DNA of 8,216 nt from NCBI GenBank assembly GCA_934358235.1, contig CAKRKK010000105.1, forward strand, positions 1-8,216. The letters are read 5' to 3'. This DNA comes from an uncultured Lachnospira sp. GTDB lineage: Bacteria; Bacillota; Clostridia; Lachnospirales; Lachnospiraceae. The position numbers were made by a program, and so were the translations under genes. The notes below the pieces were generated by a model. It ran no database searches, was not told where the DNA came from, and saw only the letters and a list, made by a program, of their open reading frames with translations. Positions 1 through 7,625 of the stretch are shown piece after piece. Position 1 is the stretch's first letter, and each line of letters begins with the position of its first letter.

Positions 1-3
1 CCT

Positions 4-1128
4 CTAATACAGAGCCTCTAAGGCCTCTTGAATTCCAGGCTGCCATAAGTTTTCTCCTTTTAATACTTTTATAAAGGTTTCTGGAATAGCTGTATAAACA
101 TGAAGATTATTATCATTACTATTCCTGCTGCCATTACAAATAGGCATATCAGGTATTTCTAATTCATAGGAATGAAGTAACTGGCTTTTACAGCTGTATT
201 TATCTGCAAAGTATGCGTTTAATTCATTATTACCATACTTGAAATCTCCTGCAATAGGATGTGAAATACTTGCCAGATGGGCTCTTATCTGGTGGCTTCG
301 TCCAGTAATAAGATGAATCTTTAAAAGAGTAATATTATCATTAGAAACAACCGGTATATATTCTGTTTCTATAGGAAGATACTGCTCGTTTGATATTTTC
401 CTGTCATTATCAGCAGTTATTGCATTTTCAGAAGCATAATTGAAGGGAAGCATATCATATATTTCTACTTTATTGGTTTTATGATTTTTTTTAAGGAAGC
501 CCTTGATAAGCTGTCTTTGTGTTATGTTTCCAGCAGCTATGCATATATAATATTTATTAAGAGTTCTTTCTTTAAAGCACTCTGAGAGAAGCTGAAGTCC
601 TTTCATTGTTTTTCCGGCAGCTACTATTCCACTTGTATTTCTATCAAGCCTGTTGCATATGCCAGGATGGAATATTTTAAGGTCTTCATAGCTTATGGCG
701 TTGGTATGAAGAAGATATGCCGTAATATACTCAACAAGTGATATATCCTGTGGCACTGCCTTTTGTGACAGCATTCCGGCAGGCTTGTTAACAAGCAGGA
801 TATCATCACTTTCATACACAATATCAAGCGGCTTATATATTGCTTCATAATCAAATGAAGCTTTGGTTTTAGTATCAGCTATAACAGTCTTACCTTCAAC
901 TGCCTTGCCTTCTGTGAATTTTACTAAGGTTTCATCTGAGAAGAATATTTTAATACAATCGCCCATCTGAAGCTTTTCACTTCCATCAGCCTTTTTATTG
1001 TTGAGAGTTATATTTTTTTTACGAAGCATTTTATATATAAAGCTTTTGCTGGCAGCAGACAGATATTTTGACAGATATTTGTCAAGTCTCTGGTTTTCGC
1101 CAAGCTTATCTATTACAAGTTCTTTCAT
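4..1128 (-). CDS. RluA-family 23S rRNA/tRNA pseudouridine synthase with N-terminal S4 domain
   Basis: Predicted cytoplasmic enzyme that isomerises uridine to pseudouridine in structured RNA, most likely 23S rRNA as for RluC/RluD; the exact target cannot be read from sequence. Residues about 14-62 form an S4 RNA-binding domain (RLDKYLSKYL onwards). The catalytic domain starts near residue 103 (VYESDDILLVNKPAG). It carries the family signature NRLDRNTSG, with D162 the expected catalytic aspartate, and the late motif GRSHQIRAHL at 276-285 followed by HPIAGDFKYG. At 374 residues it is longer than the roughly 300-330 usual for the family, because of a linker at about 67-100 and an insert at about 225-262. 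The start is preceded by GGTGAT about 6 bases upstream. It is the last visible gene of the operon, 14 bases after the membrane-protein gene, and ends in TAG at the window edge. Family assignment is firm; the substrate is inference. Confidence 0.93.
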   Translation of the reverse strand: MKELVIDKLGENQRLDKYLSKYLSAASKSFIYKMLRKKNITLNNKKADGSEKLQMGDCIKIFFSDETLVKFTEGKAVEGKTVIADTKTKASFDYEAIYKPLDIVYESDDILLVNKPAGMLSQKAVPQDISLVEYITAYLLHTNAISYEDLKIFHPGICNRLDRNTSGIVAAGKTMKGLQLLSECFKERTLNKYYICIAAGNITQRQLIKGFLKKNHKTNKVEIYDMLPFNYASENAITADNDRKISNEQYLPIETEYIPVVSNDNITLLKIHLITGRSHQIRAHLASISHPIAGDFKYGNNELNAYFADKYSCKSQLLHSYELEIPDMPICNGSRNSNDNNLHVYTAIPETFIKVLKGENLWQPGIQEALEALY

Positions 1129-1142
1129 TTTTTATCACCCTG

Positions 1143-1718
1143 TTACAGACACATATTAAGCGTACTGTCTTTAATATATTTCATACGATCTGTTTTTGTT
1201 TCATCCTGACTGTCAAAGTTTAATGTAAGAGTGGAAGCCCTTTTAATAAAGCTGTCAACATCGGTATATAATGTTACTGTGGCTGACAGCTTATCATTTT
1301 TAAGAAATTCCTTAAGACTCTTTTCAAACAATTGTTTGTCTGGTGCTTTATCAAGACTGAGTGCGATAACCGAGTTATCAGTAACAGCCATTGCACATAC
1401 ACCAATGGGCTTTTTGGAATTACTTACAACAACATCATATATAGTAGTTATTGAACCACAATTCTTCTCAAGCCTGTCATGTATATCTTGGGGACAGGCC
1501 TTATGACTAAGAAGCACGAAAAATGAAACTGCTAGTTTAGCCCATGGTAGAACAAGCACAGTAGCAACAAGAGTCATATAGTTGTTACGTGACTTAAATA
1601 TTATTAGTCCCGCTATGAATATAGCAAGTATAATAAGTAAAGCTGTACCTGTTATCAGAAGGTTTATTTTTTTCTTATAATTAAGGTAACCAAACTCACC
1701 TTTGTTTTTTTTATTCAT
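1143..1718 (-). CDS. Uncharacterised small membrane protein with two N-terminal transmembrane helices
   Basis: I do not recognise a functional family. The 191-residue protein begins with a basic stretch (MNKKNKGEFGYLNYKKK) and then has two hydrophobic helices at about 19-41 and 47-70. A soluble region of about 120 residues follows and includes mixed alpha/beta-looking segments (TTIYDVVVSN, AVTDNSVIALSLD, KLSATVTLYTDVDSFIKRAS). The basic N-terminus and hairpin-like helices suggest both ends lie in the cytoplasm, with a soluble cytoplasmic tail; this is inferred from the positive-inside rule. No catalytic motif is visible. From memory it resembles small proteins that recur beside rRNA-modification genes in Lachnospiraceae, but that needs a search. 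It sits between ygiQ (23-base gap) and the rluA-type gene (14-base gap). A clear AGAGG ribosome binding site at 1728-1732, 9 bases before the ATG, fixes the start. It is a real gene by position, ribosome binding site and composition. Confidence 0.85.
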   Translation of the reverse strand: MNKKNKGEFGYLNYKKKINLLITGTALLIILAIFIAGLIIFKSRNNYMTLVATVLVLPWAKLAVSFFVLLSHKACPQDIHDRLEKNCGSITTIYDVVVSNSKKPIGVCAMAVTDNSVIALSLDKAPDKQLFEKSLKEFLKNDKLSATVTLYTDVDSFIKRASTLTLNFDSQDETKTDRMKYIKDSTLNMCL

Positions 1719-1741
1719 AGTTATTAACCTCTTATTAATTA

Positions 1742-3682
1742 TTATCGCTGCTTTTGCCTGCGGTTACTATTGCGCTGCCTGTCAGAAGCATATTTTTTCT
1801 GTTTTCCATTGGATGATACCTTCTTGGCTGTCTTTCTGGCAGGCTTTATAGAACTCTGTTTATTATTGACAGGATTATTATTCATTTTTCGTGGAGGAAT
1901 AAGACATTTAGGTCCAAAGCCTATAAGGTCTGCTCTTCCATTCTTTAAAAGTGCTTCTTTAACCAGTTCGTAATTATCTGGATTACGGTATTGTATTAAT
2001 GCACGCTGCATTGCCTTTTCATGAGGACTTACAGGTGTATATACCTTCTGAAGGGTTGCAGGATCTAAACCAGTATAATACATACAGGTTGAAAGCGTTG
2101 AAGGTGTAGGATAGAAATCCTGAACCTGTTCAGGCATATAACCCAGATCACGTATATATTCAGCCAGTTCAATAGCTTCCTTCATCGTTGAACCAGGATG
2201 GCTGGACATAAGGTAAGGAACAACAAATTGCTTTTTTCCTGTCTGCTTGTTGATACGCTGGTATCTTTTAATGAAGCTTTCATATACACAATTAGCAGGC
2301 TTTCCCATTCTGCACAGTACATTATCTGATATATGTTCAGGTGCTACGCGCAACTGACCACTTATATGATACTGACATAGTTCTCTTATAAATGTATCAT
2401 CAGAGTCACACATGCAATAATCAAAGCGGATACCAGAACGTATGAACACTTTTTTTACACCCGGAAGTGTCCGAAGCTTGCGAAGCAGATTTATATAATC
2501 CTTATGGTCAACCTTTAGATTAGGACAGGGTTTAGGAAAAAGGCATTGTCTGTTTGCACATACGCCTTTAGTAAGCTGTTTATCACAGGAAGTATGTCTG
2601 AAATTAGCAGTAGGTCCACCAACATCATGTATATATCCCTTGAAGTCAGGAGCCTTAGTCATTTCGATAGCTTCATTAATGATGGATTCATGGCTTCTTA
2701 CCTGAATTATTCTTCCCTGATGAAAGGTAAGTGCACAGAAGGAGCATCCACCAAAGCATCCACGGTTACTTGTTATTGAGAATTTGATTTCAGATAATGC
2801 AGGTATACCACCCTCCTTTTCATACATAGGGTGATAATTACGCATATAAGGAAGTGCATATATATCATCCATCTGAAGCTGTGTAAGAGGCATTGCTGGT
2901 GGATTTTGTACAACATACATTTTTTCTTTAACCTTTTCAACAAGCACCTTCGCTGTAAAAGGATCAGTATTCTTATACTGGGTATAAAAGCTTTTGGCAT
3001 AGCATACTTTATTGTTACATATTTCATCATAGTCTGGAAGCTGGATGTAATCATCTAAACCATCAGTACTTTTGGTTTTATAAACAGTTCCCTTGACATA
3101 GGTTATGTCATTGACATCAATGCCTGCATTGAGTGCATCTGCTATTTCAATAATAGAATGCTCCCCCATGCCATATGATAATATATCTGCCCCGGAATCT
3201 ATAAGTATTGAACGCTTTACTTTATCTGACCAGTAATCATAATGAGCCATTCTTCTTAAAGAAGCCTCTATGCCGCCAATAATTATTGGTGTTTTCTTAT
3301 ATACCTGTCTGATAAGATTGCAATATACAATTGTTGCATAATCAGGTCGCTTCCCCATAACACCGCCAGGTGAAAAGGCATCCTGATGTCTTCTTTTTTT
3401 GTTGACTGTATAATGGTTTACCATAGAATCCATATTGCCAGCAGATACAAGAAAGCCAAGACGTGGTTCTCCAAGTATTGTTATTGACTCTTTATTCTTC
3501 CAGTCAGGCTGTGCTATTATTCCAACCTTATATCCGAAGGCTTCCAGCAGTCTTGTTATTATAGCGTGTCCAAATGAAGGATGGTCCACGTATGCATCAC
3601 CACATATATATACGAAATCGCATTGTTTCCATCCTCTTTTTTTTAAATCAGCCCTGGAAACAGGGAGAAAATCATTCGTCAT
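1742..3682 (-). CDS. ygiQ: YgiQ family radical SAM protein
   Basis: Large predicted radical S-adenosylmethionine enzyme of the YgiQ (UPF0313) family, whose reaction is not established. The 646 residues open with the family's conserved N-terminal region ([14 protein letters not shown], then [12 protein letters not shown]), which resembles a cobalamin-binding-like fold. The radical-SAM core carries the CX3CX2C motif at C309, C313 and C316 ([10 protein letters not shown]), the ligands of a [4Fe-4S] cluster. A second cysteine group at C366, C375, C380 and C386 is also typical of YgiQ and may hold a metal or structural site. The downstream core includes [17 protein letters not shown] and [18 protein letters not shown]. 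Residues from about 597 form a low-complexity tail rich in Lys, Arg, Asn and Ser, possibly RNA-binding. The AAAGG site lies 7 bases before the ATG and inside the end of rsuA, suggesting translational coupling. Family assignment is very secure; a role in RNA modification is only inferred from its neighbours. Confidence 0.95.
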   Translation of the reverse strand: MTNDFLPVSRADLKKRGWKQCDFVYICGDAYVDHPSFGHAIITRLLEAFGYKVGIIAQPDWKNKESITILGEPRLGFLVSAGNMDSMVNHYTVNKKRRHQDAFSPGGVMGKRPDYATIVYCNLIRQVYKKTPIIIGGIEASLRRMAHYDYWSDKVKRSILIDSGADILSYGMGEHSIIEIADALNAGIDVNDITYVKGTVYKTKSTDGLDDYIQLPDYDEICNNKVCYAKSFYTQYKNTDPFTAKVLVEKVKEKMYVVQNPPAMPLTQLQMDDIYALPYMRNYHPMYEKEGGIPALSEIKFSITSNRGCFGGCSFCALTFHQGRIIQVRSHESIINEAIEMTKAPDFKGYIHDVGGPTANFRHTSCDKQLTKGVCANRQCLFPKPCPNLKVDHKDYINLLRKLRTLPGVKKVFIRSGIRFDYCMCDSDDTFIRELCQYHISGQLRVAPEHISDNVLCRMGKPANCVYESFIKRYQRINKQTGKKQFVVPYLMSSHPGSTMKEAIELAEYIRDLGYMPEQVQDFYPTPSTLSTCMYYTGLDPATLQKVYTPVSPHEKAMQRALIQYRNPDNYELVKEALLKNGRADLIGFGPKCLIPPRKMNNNPVNNKQSSIKPARKTAKKVSSNGKQKKYASDRQRNSNRRQKQR

Positions 3683-3686
3683 AACG

Positions 3687-4409
3687 TTACCTTTCTTTTA
3701 ATATATGTATTTCTTCTTTAGTCAGGGCTCTGTATTCACCTGCCTTAAGAGTGTTGTCCAGCTTAAGCCCGCCCATAGAAAGGCGCTTAAGGTAAATAAC
3801 CTCTGAACCAATGGCAGTAAACATACGTTTAATCTGATGGTATTTACCTTCTTTTATTGTGATATTTATATTAGTTGTATCTGTTTTAGAATCATAGGCT
3901 ATAATTTCAAGAAGGGCTGGCATTGCAGTGAATTCACTATCAACAACAAGACCTTTTGCAAACTGGCTTACACAGGAAACTGGTATATGCCCCTTTACTG
4001 TAGCGGTGTAGGTTTTATCTACGTGGTGCTTAGGAGAAAGCAGATAATGTGCCATTTCACCATCATTAGTTATGATAAGAAGTCCTTCTGTATCCTTATC
4101 GAGTCTTCCGACAGGAAAAAGATCTCCCCGTTTACGGTCACTTATAATATCTATGACGGTTTTATCCTTTGAATCACTAGTTGCACTGACAACACCCTTA
4201 GGCTTGTTTAACATATAGTATTCATAATCAGCATAACCTATCTGTCTGTTATCTACACAGACCATATCACTTTCTGTATCAAGCTTAAACTCTGGACGGA
4301 CAACAACAGCACCATTAACTGAAACGTGTTTTTTTCTTATAAGCTCTTTAACGGTACTTCTTGTTCCCTCCTGCATATCGCAAAGATATTTATCCAATCT
4401 TATCTGCAT
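3687..4409 (-). CDS. rsuA: RsuA-family 16S rRNA pseudouridine synthase
   Basis: Predicted cytoplasmic pseudouridine synthase of the RsuA/RluB/RluE/RluF family, most likely making pseudouridine 516 in 16S rRNA. Residues about 3-48 form an S4 RNA-binding domain ([12 protein letters not shown]... VSVNG). The catalytic domain has [10 protein letters not shown] at 67-76, the signature [10 protein letters not shown] at 101-110 with D104 as the catalytic aspartate, and the C-terminal motif [15 protein letters not shown] at 187-201. The 240-residue length fits RsuA (about 230). The stretches [16 protein letters not shown] and [14 protein letters not shown] follow E. coli RsuA more closely than RluB as I remember them, but an RluB-type 23S target cannot be excluded. 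The start is 27 bases after rsmF. The only nearby ribosome binding site, AAAGG at 4422-4426, is 12 bases from the ATG, longer than usual. Four bases separate this gene from ygiQ. Confidence 0.92.
   Translation of the reverse strand: MQIRLDKYLCDMQEGTRSTVKELIRKKHVSVNGAVVVRPEFKLDTESDMVCVDNRQIGYADYEYYMLNKPKGVVSATSDSKDKTVIDIISDRKRGDLFPVGRLDKDTEGLLIITNDGEMAHYLLSPKHHVDKTYTATVKGHIPVSCVSQFAKGLVVDSEFTAMPALLEIIAYDSKTDTTNINITIKEGKYHQIKRMFTAIGSEVIYLKRLSMGGLKLDNTLKAGEYRALTKEEIHILKER
3690..3694 (-). promoter_or_regulatory. Ribosome binding site of ygiQ embedded in the end of rsuA
   Basis: On the minus strand AAAGG overlaps the last two sense codons of rsuA (GAA AGG, before TAA), and the ygiQ ATG follows after 7 bases. 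A ribosome finishing rsuA covers this site, so translation of the two genes is probably coupled. This site also supports the chosen ygiQ start. Confidence 0.7.
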
Positions 4410-4436
4410 GCTTTATCACTACCTTTGTCATTAATA

Positions 4437-5810
4437 TTACATCCATCTCCAGCCTGCCAGATATTTATTCTTAAGCTGTGAACCATTAGACTTACCCCAG
4501 CCTAACGGATAACCATCAACACAAAGAAGTGCCCAGCCCTTACTGTCTGGGTAGTCATCTATATCGATTGTTTCACCCTTTAAATATCTTATAACCCTTT
4601 CATCATTAACACTTAAATTAATGCAGTTATCATATTGCTTCTGCTTAAGTGCCATAGCAAGTGCCTGGCTTGGCTCGAAACGGTTCTTCTTTAGTTCTCC
4701 AAGTAAGAGTCCGTTACGGATTATCCGCAGTCCCTTCTCCTCCATCATATATTTAGATACATAATATACGCGTGAATCTCTAATATTTATATATGCCTTA
4801 TCTACATCCATAGATATATGTGTAAGAAATTCTGTTAATTCTTCCGGAAGCTTTTGCTTTAAAGGCGAATGGATATATCTGGCTGGCATTATATTGTCCG
4901 GATTATCTTTTTTAAGAAGGGCAACAAAGTGACCTTCTCCCTGCATTTTATGAGGGAATATACGGACACATTTATCCATATTATTCTTAATGTCCTCTTC
5001 ATCCTCTACAAAGCCTTTAGAGAAGCCTTCATATGGCACTATATCAACAAGCTTCATATCAGGACGGTTCTTAAGAAGATGTCGGATGCTGTCTTCATCC
5101 TCTGTTTTAGAAAATGTGCAGGTAGAATAAAGCATCATCCCACCTGGACGAAGCATATCAGCACCATGCAGAATAATGCTTCTTTGAATTGCTGCATATA
5201 CCTCTGGTCCGCTCTGTTCCCATGCACGTATAAGCTTATTATCTTTTCTGAACATGCCTTCACCTGAGCAGGGAGCATCTATTAGTACTTTATCAAAGAA
5301 CTCGTGGAATTTATCAGATATTCTTGCGGGATCCTCGTTTAATACACACAGATTCGCAACTCCTGATACCTCGACATTCTTAAGAAGTGCCTTAGTACGT
5401 GAATTGCTTATATCATTTGTTATAAGCAGACCTTCACCGGCAAGTCTGGCTGCCAGCTCTGTAGACTTACCGCCCGGCGCAGCACACATATCAAAAACAA
5501 TATCTCCCGGATTAACTGGAAGTACGTTAGCCGGAGTCATGGCACTTGGCTCCTGTATGTAATACAGTCCGGCATAATAATATGGGTGCTTAGCAGGTTT
5601 ATCCTCCTCCTCGTAGTAGAAGCCATTCTTAATCCATGGAATTGGCTTTAATTTGAAGGGGCTTATTTTAAGAAAATCCTCAGTTGATATTTTCAGGTTA
5701 TTAACGCGCAGACCATATAATCTTTTATCGTTGAAGCTTTGAAGATATGCTTCATAATCATCCTTAAGCATATCCTTCATTGCGTTAAGGTAACTTTCTG
5801 GTAGGTTCAT
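4437..5810 (-). CDS. rsmF: RsmF-like (NOL1/NOP2/Sun) rRNA 5-methylcytosine methyltransferase
   Basis: Predicted SAM-dependent enzyme that methylates carbon 5 of a cytosine in rRNA, probably 16S. The Rossmann methyltransferase core contains motif I DMCAAPGGKS at 107-116 (SAM binding), motif IV DAPCSGEGMF at 178-187 and motif VI STCTFSKTED at 229-238. C231 is the expected nucleophile and C181 the cysteine that releases product, the two-cysteine layout of Nop2/Sun m5C enzymes. Residues about 310-457 form the RsmF-type C-terminal extension. It ends in a PUA-like region (GWALLCVDGYPLGWGK at 425-440, then KNKYLAGWRWM), which matches the RsmF/YebU branch rather than RsmB. The 457 residues fit Firmicute RsmF. 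GAGG at 5816-5819 lies 5 bases before the ATG, and relQ ends 18 bases upstream. The exact target cytosine cannot be inferred: homologues differ in specificity. Confidence 0.93.
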   Translation of the reverse strand: MNLPESYLNAMKDMLKDDYEAYLQSFNDKRLYGLRVNNLKISTEDFLKISPFKLKPIPWIKNGFYYEEEDKPAKHPYYYAGLYYIQEPSAMTPANVLPVNPGDIVFDMCAAPGGKSTELAARLAGEGLLITNDISNSRTKALLKNVEVSGVANLCVLNEDPARISDKFHEFFDKVLIDAPCSGEGMFRKDNKLIRAWEQSGPEVYAAIQRSIILHGADMLRPGGMMLYSTCTFSKTEDEDSIRHLLKNRPDMKLVDIVPYEGFSKGFVEDEEDIKNNMDKCVRIFPHKMQGEGHFVALLKKDNPDNIMPARYIHSPLKQKLPEELTEFLTHISMDVDKAYINIRDSRVYYVSKYMMEEKGLRIIRNGLLLGELKKNRFEPSQALAMALKQKQYDNCINLSVNDERVIRYLKGETIDIDDYPDSKGWALLCVDGYPLGWGKSNGSQLKNKYLAGWRWM

Positions 5811-5828
5811 CTAGTCCTCGTTTCTGCA

Positions 5829-6629
5829 CTATATACTTTGTGCCTTGTAATTTTCTGCAATTATATCAAGCTGTCTGCTAAAACGTTGAAGCTTGGCAAC
5901 ATCTGCAGTTTCATATATTTCATAGAATTCATCCTGAATCTTTATAATTTCCTGCTTATTGGCAACCTTATAAAGACTCTGTATATTATTAAGAATATCC
6001 GATACAATATTAGCCTTTGTAGAAACAAAATTCTGTGCATCTATGATTTCTTCATGAATACTCATCATCTCGTTATCAAGCGTATATATGGCATCGGCTG
6101 CTGAAGTAAGTCTTTCACGTACGCGGGATGGTATATTGCCATTGTATTTGTACTGGAGTGAATGTTCAATTATCGCCCAGAAATTCATCCCTAAAGTACG
6201 AATCTGAATTTCAACAGGTATTACCTTAGTTCCTTTTACGGTTTCCACCTTGTATTTAACAATTATGTGGTAGCTGCGGTAACCACTTGGCTTTATATTT
6301 TTGACATAATCCTTTTCATTTATCACTTCCATGTCACTTCGTGCCCTTATAAGGTCAGCAACATTATATATATCATCTGTAAACTGGCATATTAATCGTA
6401 TACCGGCTATATCCAGTATATGCTCCTGAATCTGGTCAATATCAATTCCCTGCTTCTGTGCTTTTCCAAGAATGCTTGATATAGACTTTACACGACCTAG
6501 TACCTGCTCTATGGGAGAATATATACCTGCTGTACGATATTCCTTCACCATATGATTAAACTTAACCTGAAGTTCTTCTACAGCAAGCTCATAGGGGTTT
6601 AATATTTCCTTCCACATCTGTATTTCCAT
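5829..6629 (-). CDS. relQ: RelQ-type small alarmone synthetase, GTP pyrophosphokinase
   Basis: Predicted cytoplasmic synthetase that transfers pyrophosphate from ATP to GDP or GTP to make (p)ppGpp. It carries only the RelA/SpoT synthetase domain: no HD hydrolase, TGS or ACT domain is present. Motifs seen are GRVKSISSILGKA (45-57), DIAGIRLICQF (73-83, with D73 a likely Mg2+ ligand), the nucleotide-binding segment DYVKNIKPSGYRSYH (107-121) and VEIQIRTLGMNFWAIIEH (139-156, E140 the second acidic catalytic residue). The N-terminus (WKEILNPYELAVEELQVK) and HSLQYKYNGNIP align with Bacillus YjbM/RelQ as I recall it. At 266 residues it is about 50 longer than that protein (about 210); the extra C-terminal part, about 205-266, is helical-looking. 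AGAGG at 6637-6641, 7 bases before the ATG, supports the first Met over Met5. It heads the probable six-gene operon and has its own likely promoter. Confidence 0.95.
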   Translation of the reverse strand: MEIQMWKEILNPYELAVEELQVKFNHMVKEYRTAGIYSPIEQVLGRVKSISSILGKAQKQGIDIDQIQEHILDIAGIRLICQFTDDIYNVADLIRARSDMEVINEKDYVKNIKPSGYRSYHIIVKYKVETVKGTKVIPVEIQIRTLGMNFWAIIEHSLQYKYNGNIPSRVRERLTSAADAIYTLDNEMMSIHEEIIDAQNFVSTKANIVSDILNNIQSLYKVANKQEIIKIQDEFYEIYETADVAKLQRFSRQLDIIAENYKAQSI

Positions 6630-6678
6630 AATGTAACCTCTATTTCTTTTTATAATAATTAAAGCTCAGACATAGTTA

Positions 6679-6687
6679 AGTATAGCA
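6679..6687 (-). promoter_or_regulatory. Candidate extended -10 promoter driving relQ and the downstream operon
   Basis: On the minus strand the sequence TGCTATACT is an extended -10 element (TGn followed by TATACT, five of six consensus bases). No good -35 box is visible 17-18 bases upstream, which is common for extended -10 promoters. The start site would fall near 6672, giving a leader of about 43 bases that contains the relQ ribosome binding site. It lies in the 68-base gap after the peptidase stop codon and overlaps one arm of an inverted repeat (6681-6709). Inferred from sequence match only. Confidence 0.5.
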
Positions 6688-6709
6688 TGCCATTGCATTA
6701 ATAGCTATA
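6681..6709. repeat. Imperfect inverted repeat spanning the peptidase stop codon and relQ promoter
   Basis: TATAGC (6681-6686) pairs with GCTATA (6704-6709). Inside it ATGC (6687-6690) pairs with GCAT (6695-6698) around a four-base loop, with five unpaired bases on one side. The 3' arm covers the last codons of the M23 gene, and the 5' arm overlaps the -10 element of the relQ promoter. It has no T-run on the minus-strand exit side, so it is a poor intrinsic terminator. It could be an operator or a chance palindrome. Confidence 0.4.
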
Positions 6710-7570
6710 AATTAAAGAATTATTTTCATTAGTTTTAAGGAAATTATAAGGATTAACTGATACTTCAGTTGTATCATCAGCAAGTATATATATACCAAAA
6801 TGAAGATGTGATGGAAACTTATTTTTAGTACCTTCGACCTTGCTGTATCCAGTACTTCCCATATATCCTATTATATCACCCGCTTTTATGGTATCACCTT
6901 TTTTATAGTCTTTAGCATATGAATCCAGATGTGCATAATAATAATATATCCCGTTGGGTGAGGTAATGCCAATACGCCAGCCTCCAAGCTCCAGCCAGCC
7001 TATGCTGCTTATACAGCCATCACTTACAGATACCACCGGATATATTCCATCCTTATTAATATCTCCCATTATATCAGTACCTTCATGTGTTCTGTTACCC
7101 TTATAGGTACGTTCATTATTCCAGGAATCAACATAATTAACCCATTCCTTTTTCCTGTTGGAACGTGGAATGGGAAAATATTTCATATCGTTTAGAATTC
7201 CATTATAAGTCTGCTTGTATTGTAAGAATTGTTCTGGCTGGTTACGGATAAGATAATTCCGTATTTTTATATATTTTGCCTTTGTTATGCTGTTAAGTGT
7301 GGTTCTGGATATTTCTCCATTGTTCAGGCAGCAGCAGACAAGCATAAGTTCACCTGTGTCTGCATTTATAGCATCAGAAAAGGCCTTAAGCTCATCATAA
7401 TTGCAGGTGATATTCATGCGGCGGAAATCGGGATTGTTGATGTCAAGCACAAGCTTCCCATTTATATTTGCAATATGATGCAGACCGCCTGATAATAAAA
7501 CAGATATTATTCCCAGGATAATTATAAGAAAAAAGTTTAAAATGCAATGTTTAAAATATCTATAATTCAT
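6698..7570 (-). CDS. Membrane-anchored M23 family metallopeptidase (LytM-like)
   Basis: Predicted zinc endopeptidase that cleaves peptide cross-links of peptidoglycan outside the membrane. A single hydrophobic helix at about 10-30, after a short cytoplasmic N-terminus, should act as an uncleaved signal anchor; no lipobox is seen. Residues about 55-130 are a helical region of unknown role containing three consecutive cysteines (79-81). The M23 domain spans about 160-275. H162 and D166 (THEGTD) and H257 (SHLHFGIY) are the expected zinc ligands, with H214 (YYAHLDSY) and H255 completing the active site, so it looks catalytically intact. GDTIKAGDIIGYMGSTGYS is the typical LytM beta-strand region. 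The 290-residue layout resembles M23 peptidases of Lachnospiraceae from memory. The ribosome binding site is poor (CTGGC before the ATG), but the next internal Met (residue 52) would lose the membrane anchor. A SpoIIQ-like sporulation role is possible but not shown. Confidence 0.92.
   Translation of the reverse strand: MNYRYFKHCILNFFLIIILGIISVLLSGGLHHIANINGKLVLDINNPDFRRMNITCNYDELKAFSDAINADTGELMLVCCCLNNGEISRTTLNSITKAKYIKIRNYLIRNQPEQFLQYKQTYNGILNDMKYFPIPRSNRKKEWVNYVDSWNNERTYKGNRTHEGTDIMGDINKDGIYPVVSVSDGCISSIGWLELGGWRIGITSPNGIYYYYAHLDSYAKDYKKGDTIKAGDIIGYMGSTGYSKVEGTKNKFPSHLHFGIYILADDTTEVSVNPYNFLKTNENNSLIYSY
7561..7566 (+). promoter_or_regulatory. Possible -10 box for the YlbJ-like gene
   Basis: A perfect TATAAT lies on the plus strand 39 bases before ATG 7606, inside the first codons of the oppositely oriented peptidase gene. 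The best -35 candidate is a weak TTTAAA at 7536-7541 with a 19-base spacer, so the call is tentative in this AT-rich region. If real, the start site near 7573 gives a leader of about 30 bases. Confidence 0.3.
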
Positions 7571-7596
7571 TTTTTTGCCAGATATGTATATATTTA

Positions 7597-7625
7597 ATTA
7601 AAGATATGTGGAAATTGTCTGTAAA
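7597..7625 (-). promoter_or_regulatory. Candidate sigma-A promoter of the M23 peptidase gene
   Basis: Read on the minus strand, TTTACA (7625-7620) is followed after exactly 17 bases by TTTAAT (7602-7597). Each matches five of six bases of the TTGACA/TATAAT consensus. Transcription would start near 7590, leaving a leader of about 20 bases before the ATG. The element sits at or inside the first codons of the divergent YlbJ-like gene, so the two genes may interfere. Evidence is by eye only. Confidence 0.5.

Noticed and set aside
2773..3054. Minus-strand open frame of 93 codons within ygiQ
   Set aside because: It is an out-of-frame shadow of ygiQ on the same strand, with no recognisable domain, and it overlaps conserved YgiQ sequence.
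3837..4172. Plus-strand open frame of 111 codons opposite rsuA
   Set aside because: It lies antisense to the RsuA catalytic domain, and its Cys/Ile/Tyr-rich translation looks like an artefact.
4869..5267. Plus-strand open frame of 132 codons opposite rsmF
   Set aside because: It lies antisense to the conserved methyltransferase motifs and has no recognisable domain; codon pattern of the opposite strand explains it.
5829..6629. RelQ as a toxic small alarmone synthetase (toxSAS) of a toxin-antitoxin pair
   Set aside because: The sequence follows the housekeeping RelQ motifs closely and no small antitoxin gene is adjacent; its neighbours are rRNA-modification genes.
6681..6709. Intrinsic terminator after the M23 peptidase gene
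   Set aside because: The hairpin is AT-rich and imperfect, starts within the coding end and is not followed by a T-run on the minus strand, so it is listed only as an inverted repeat.
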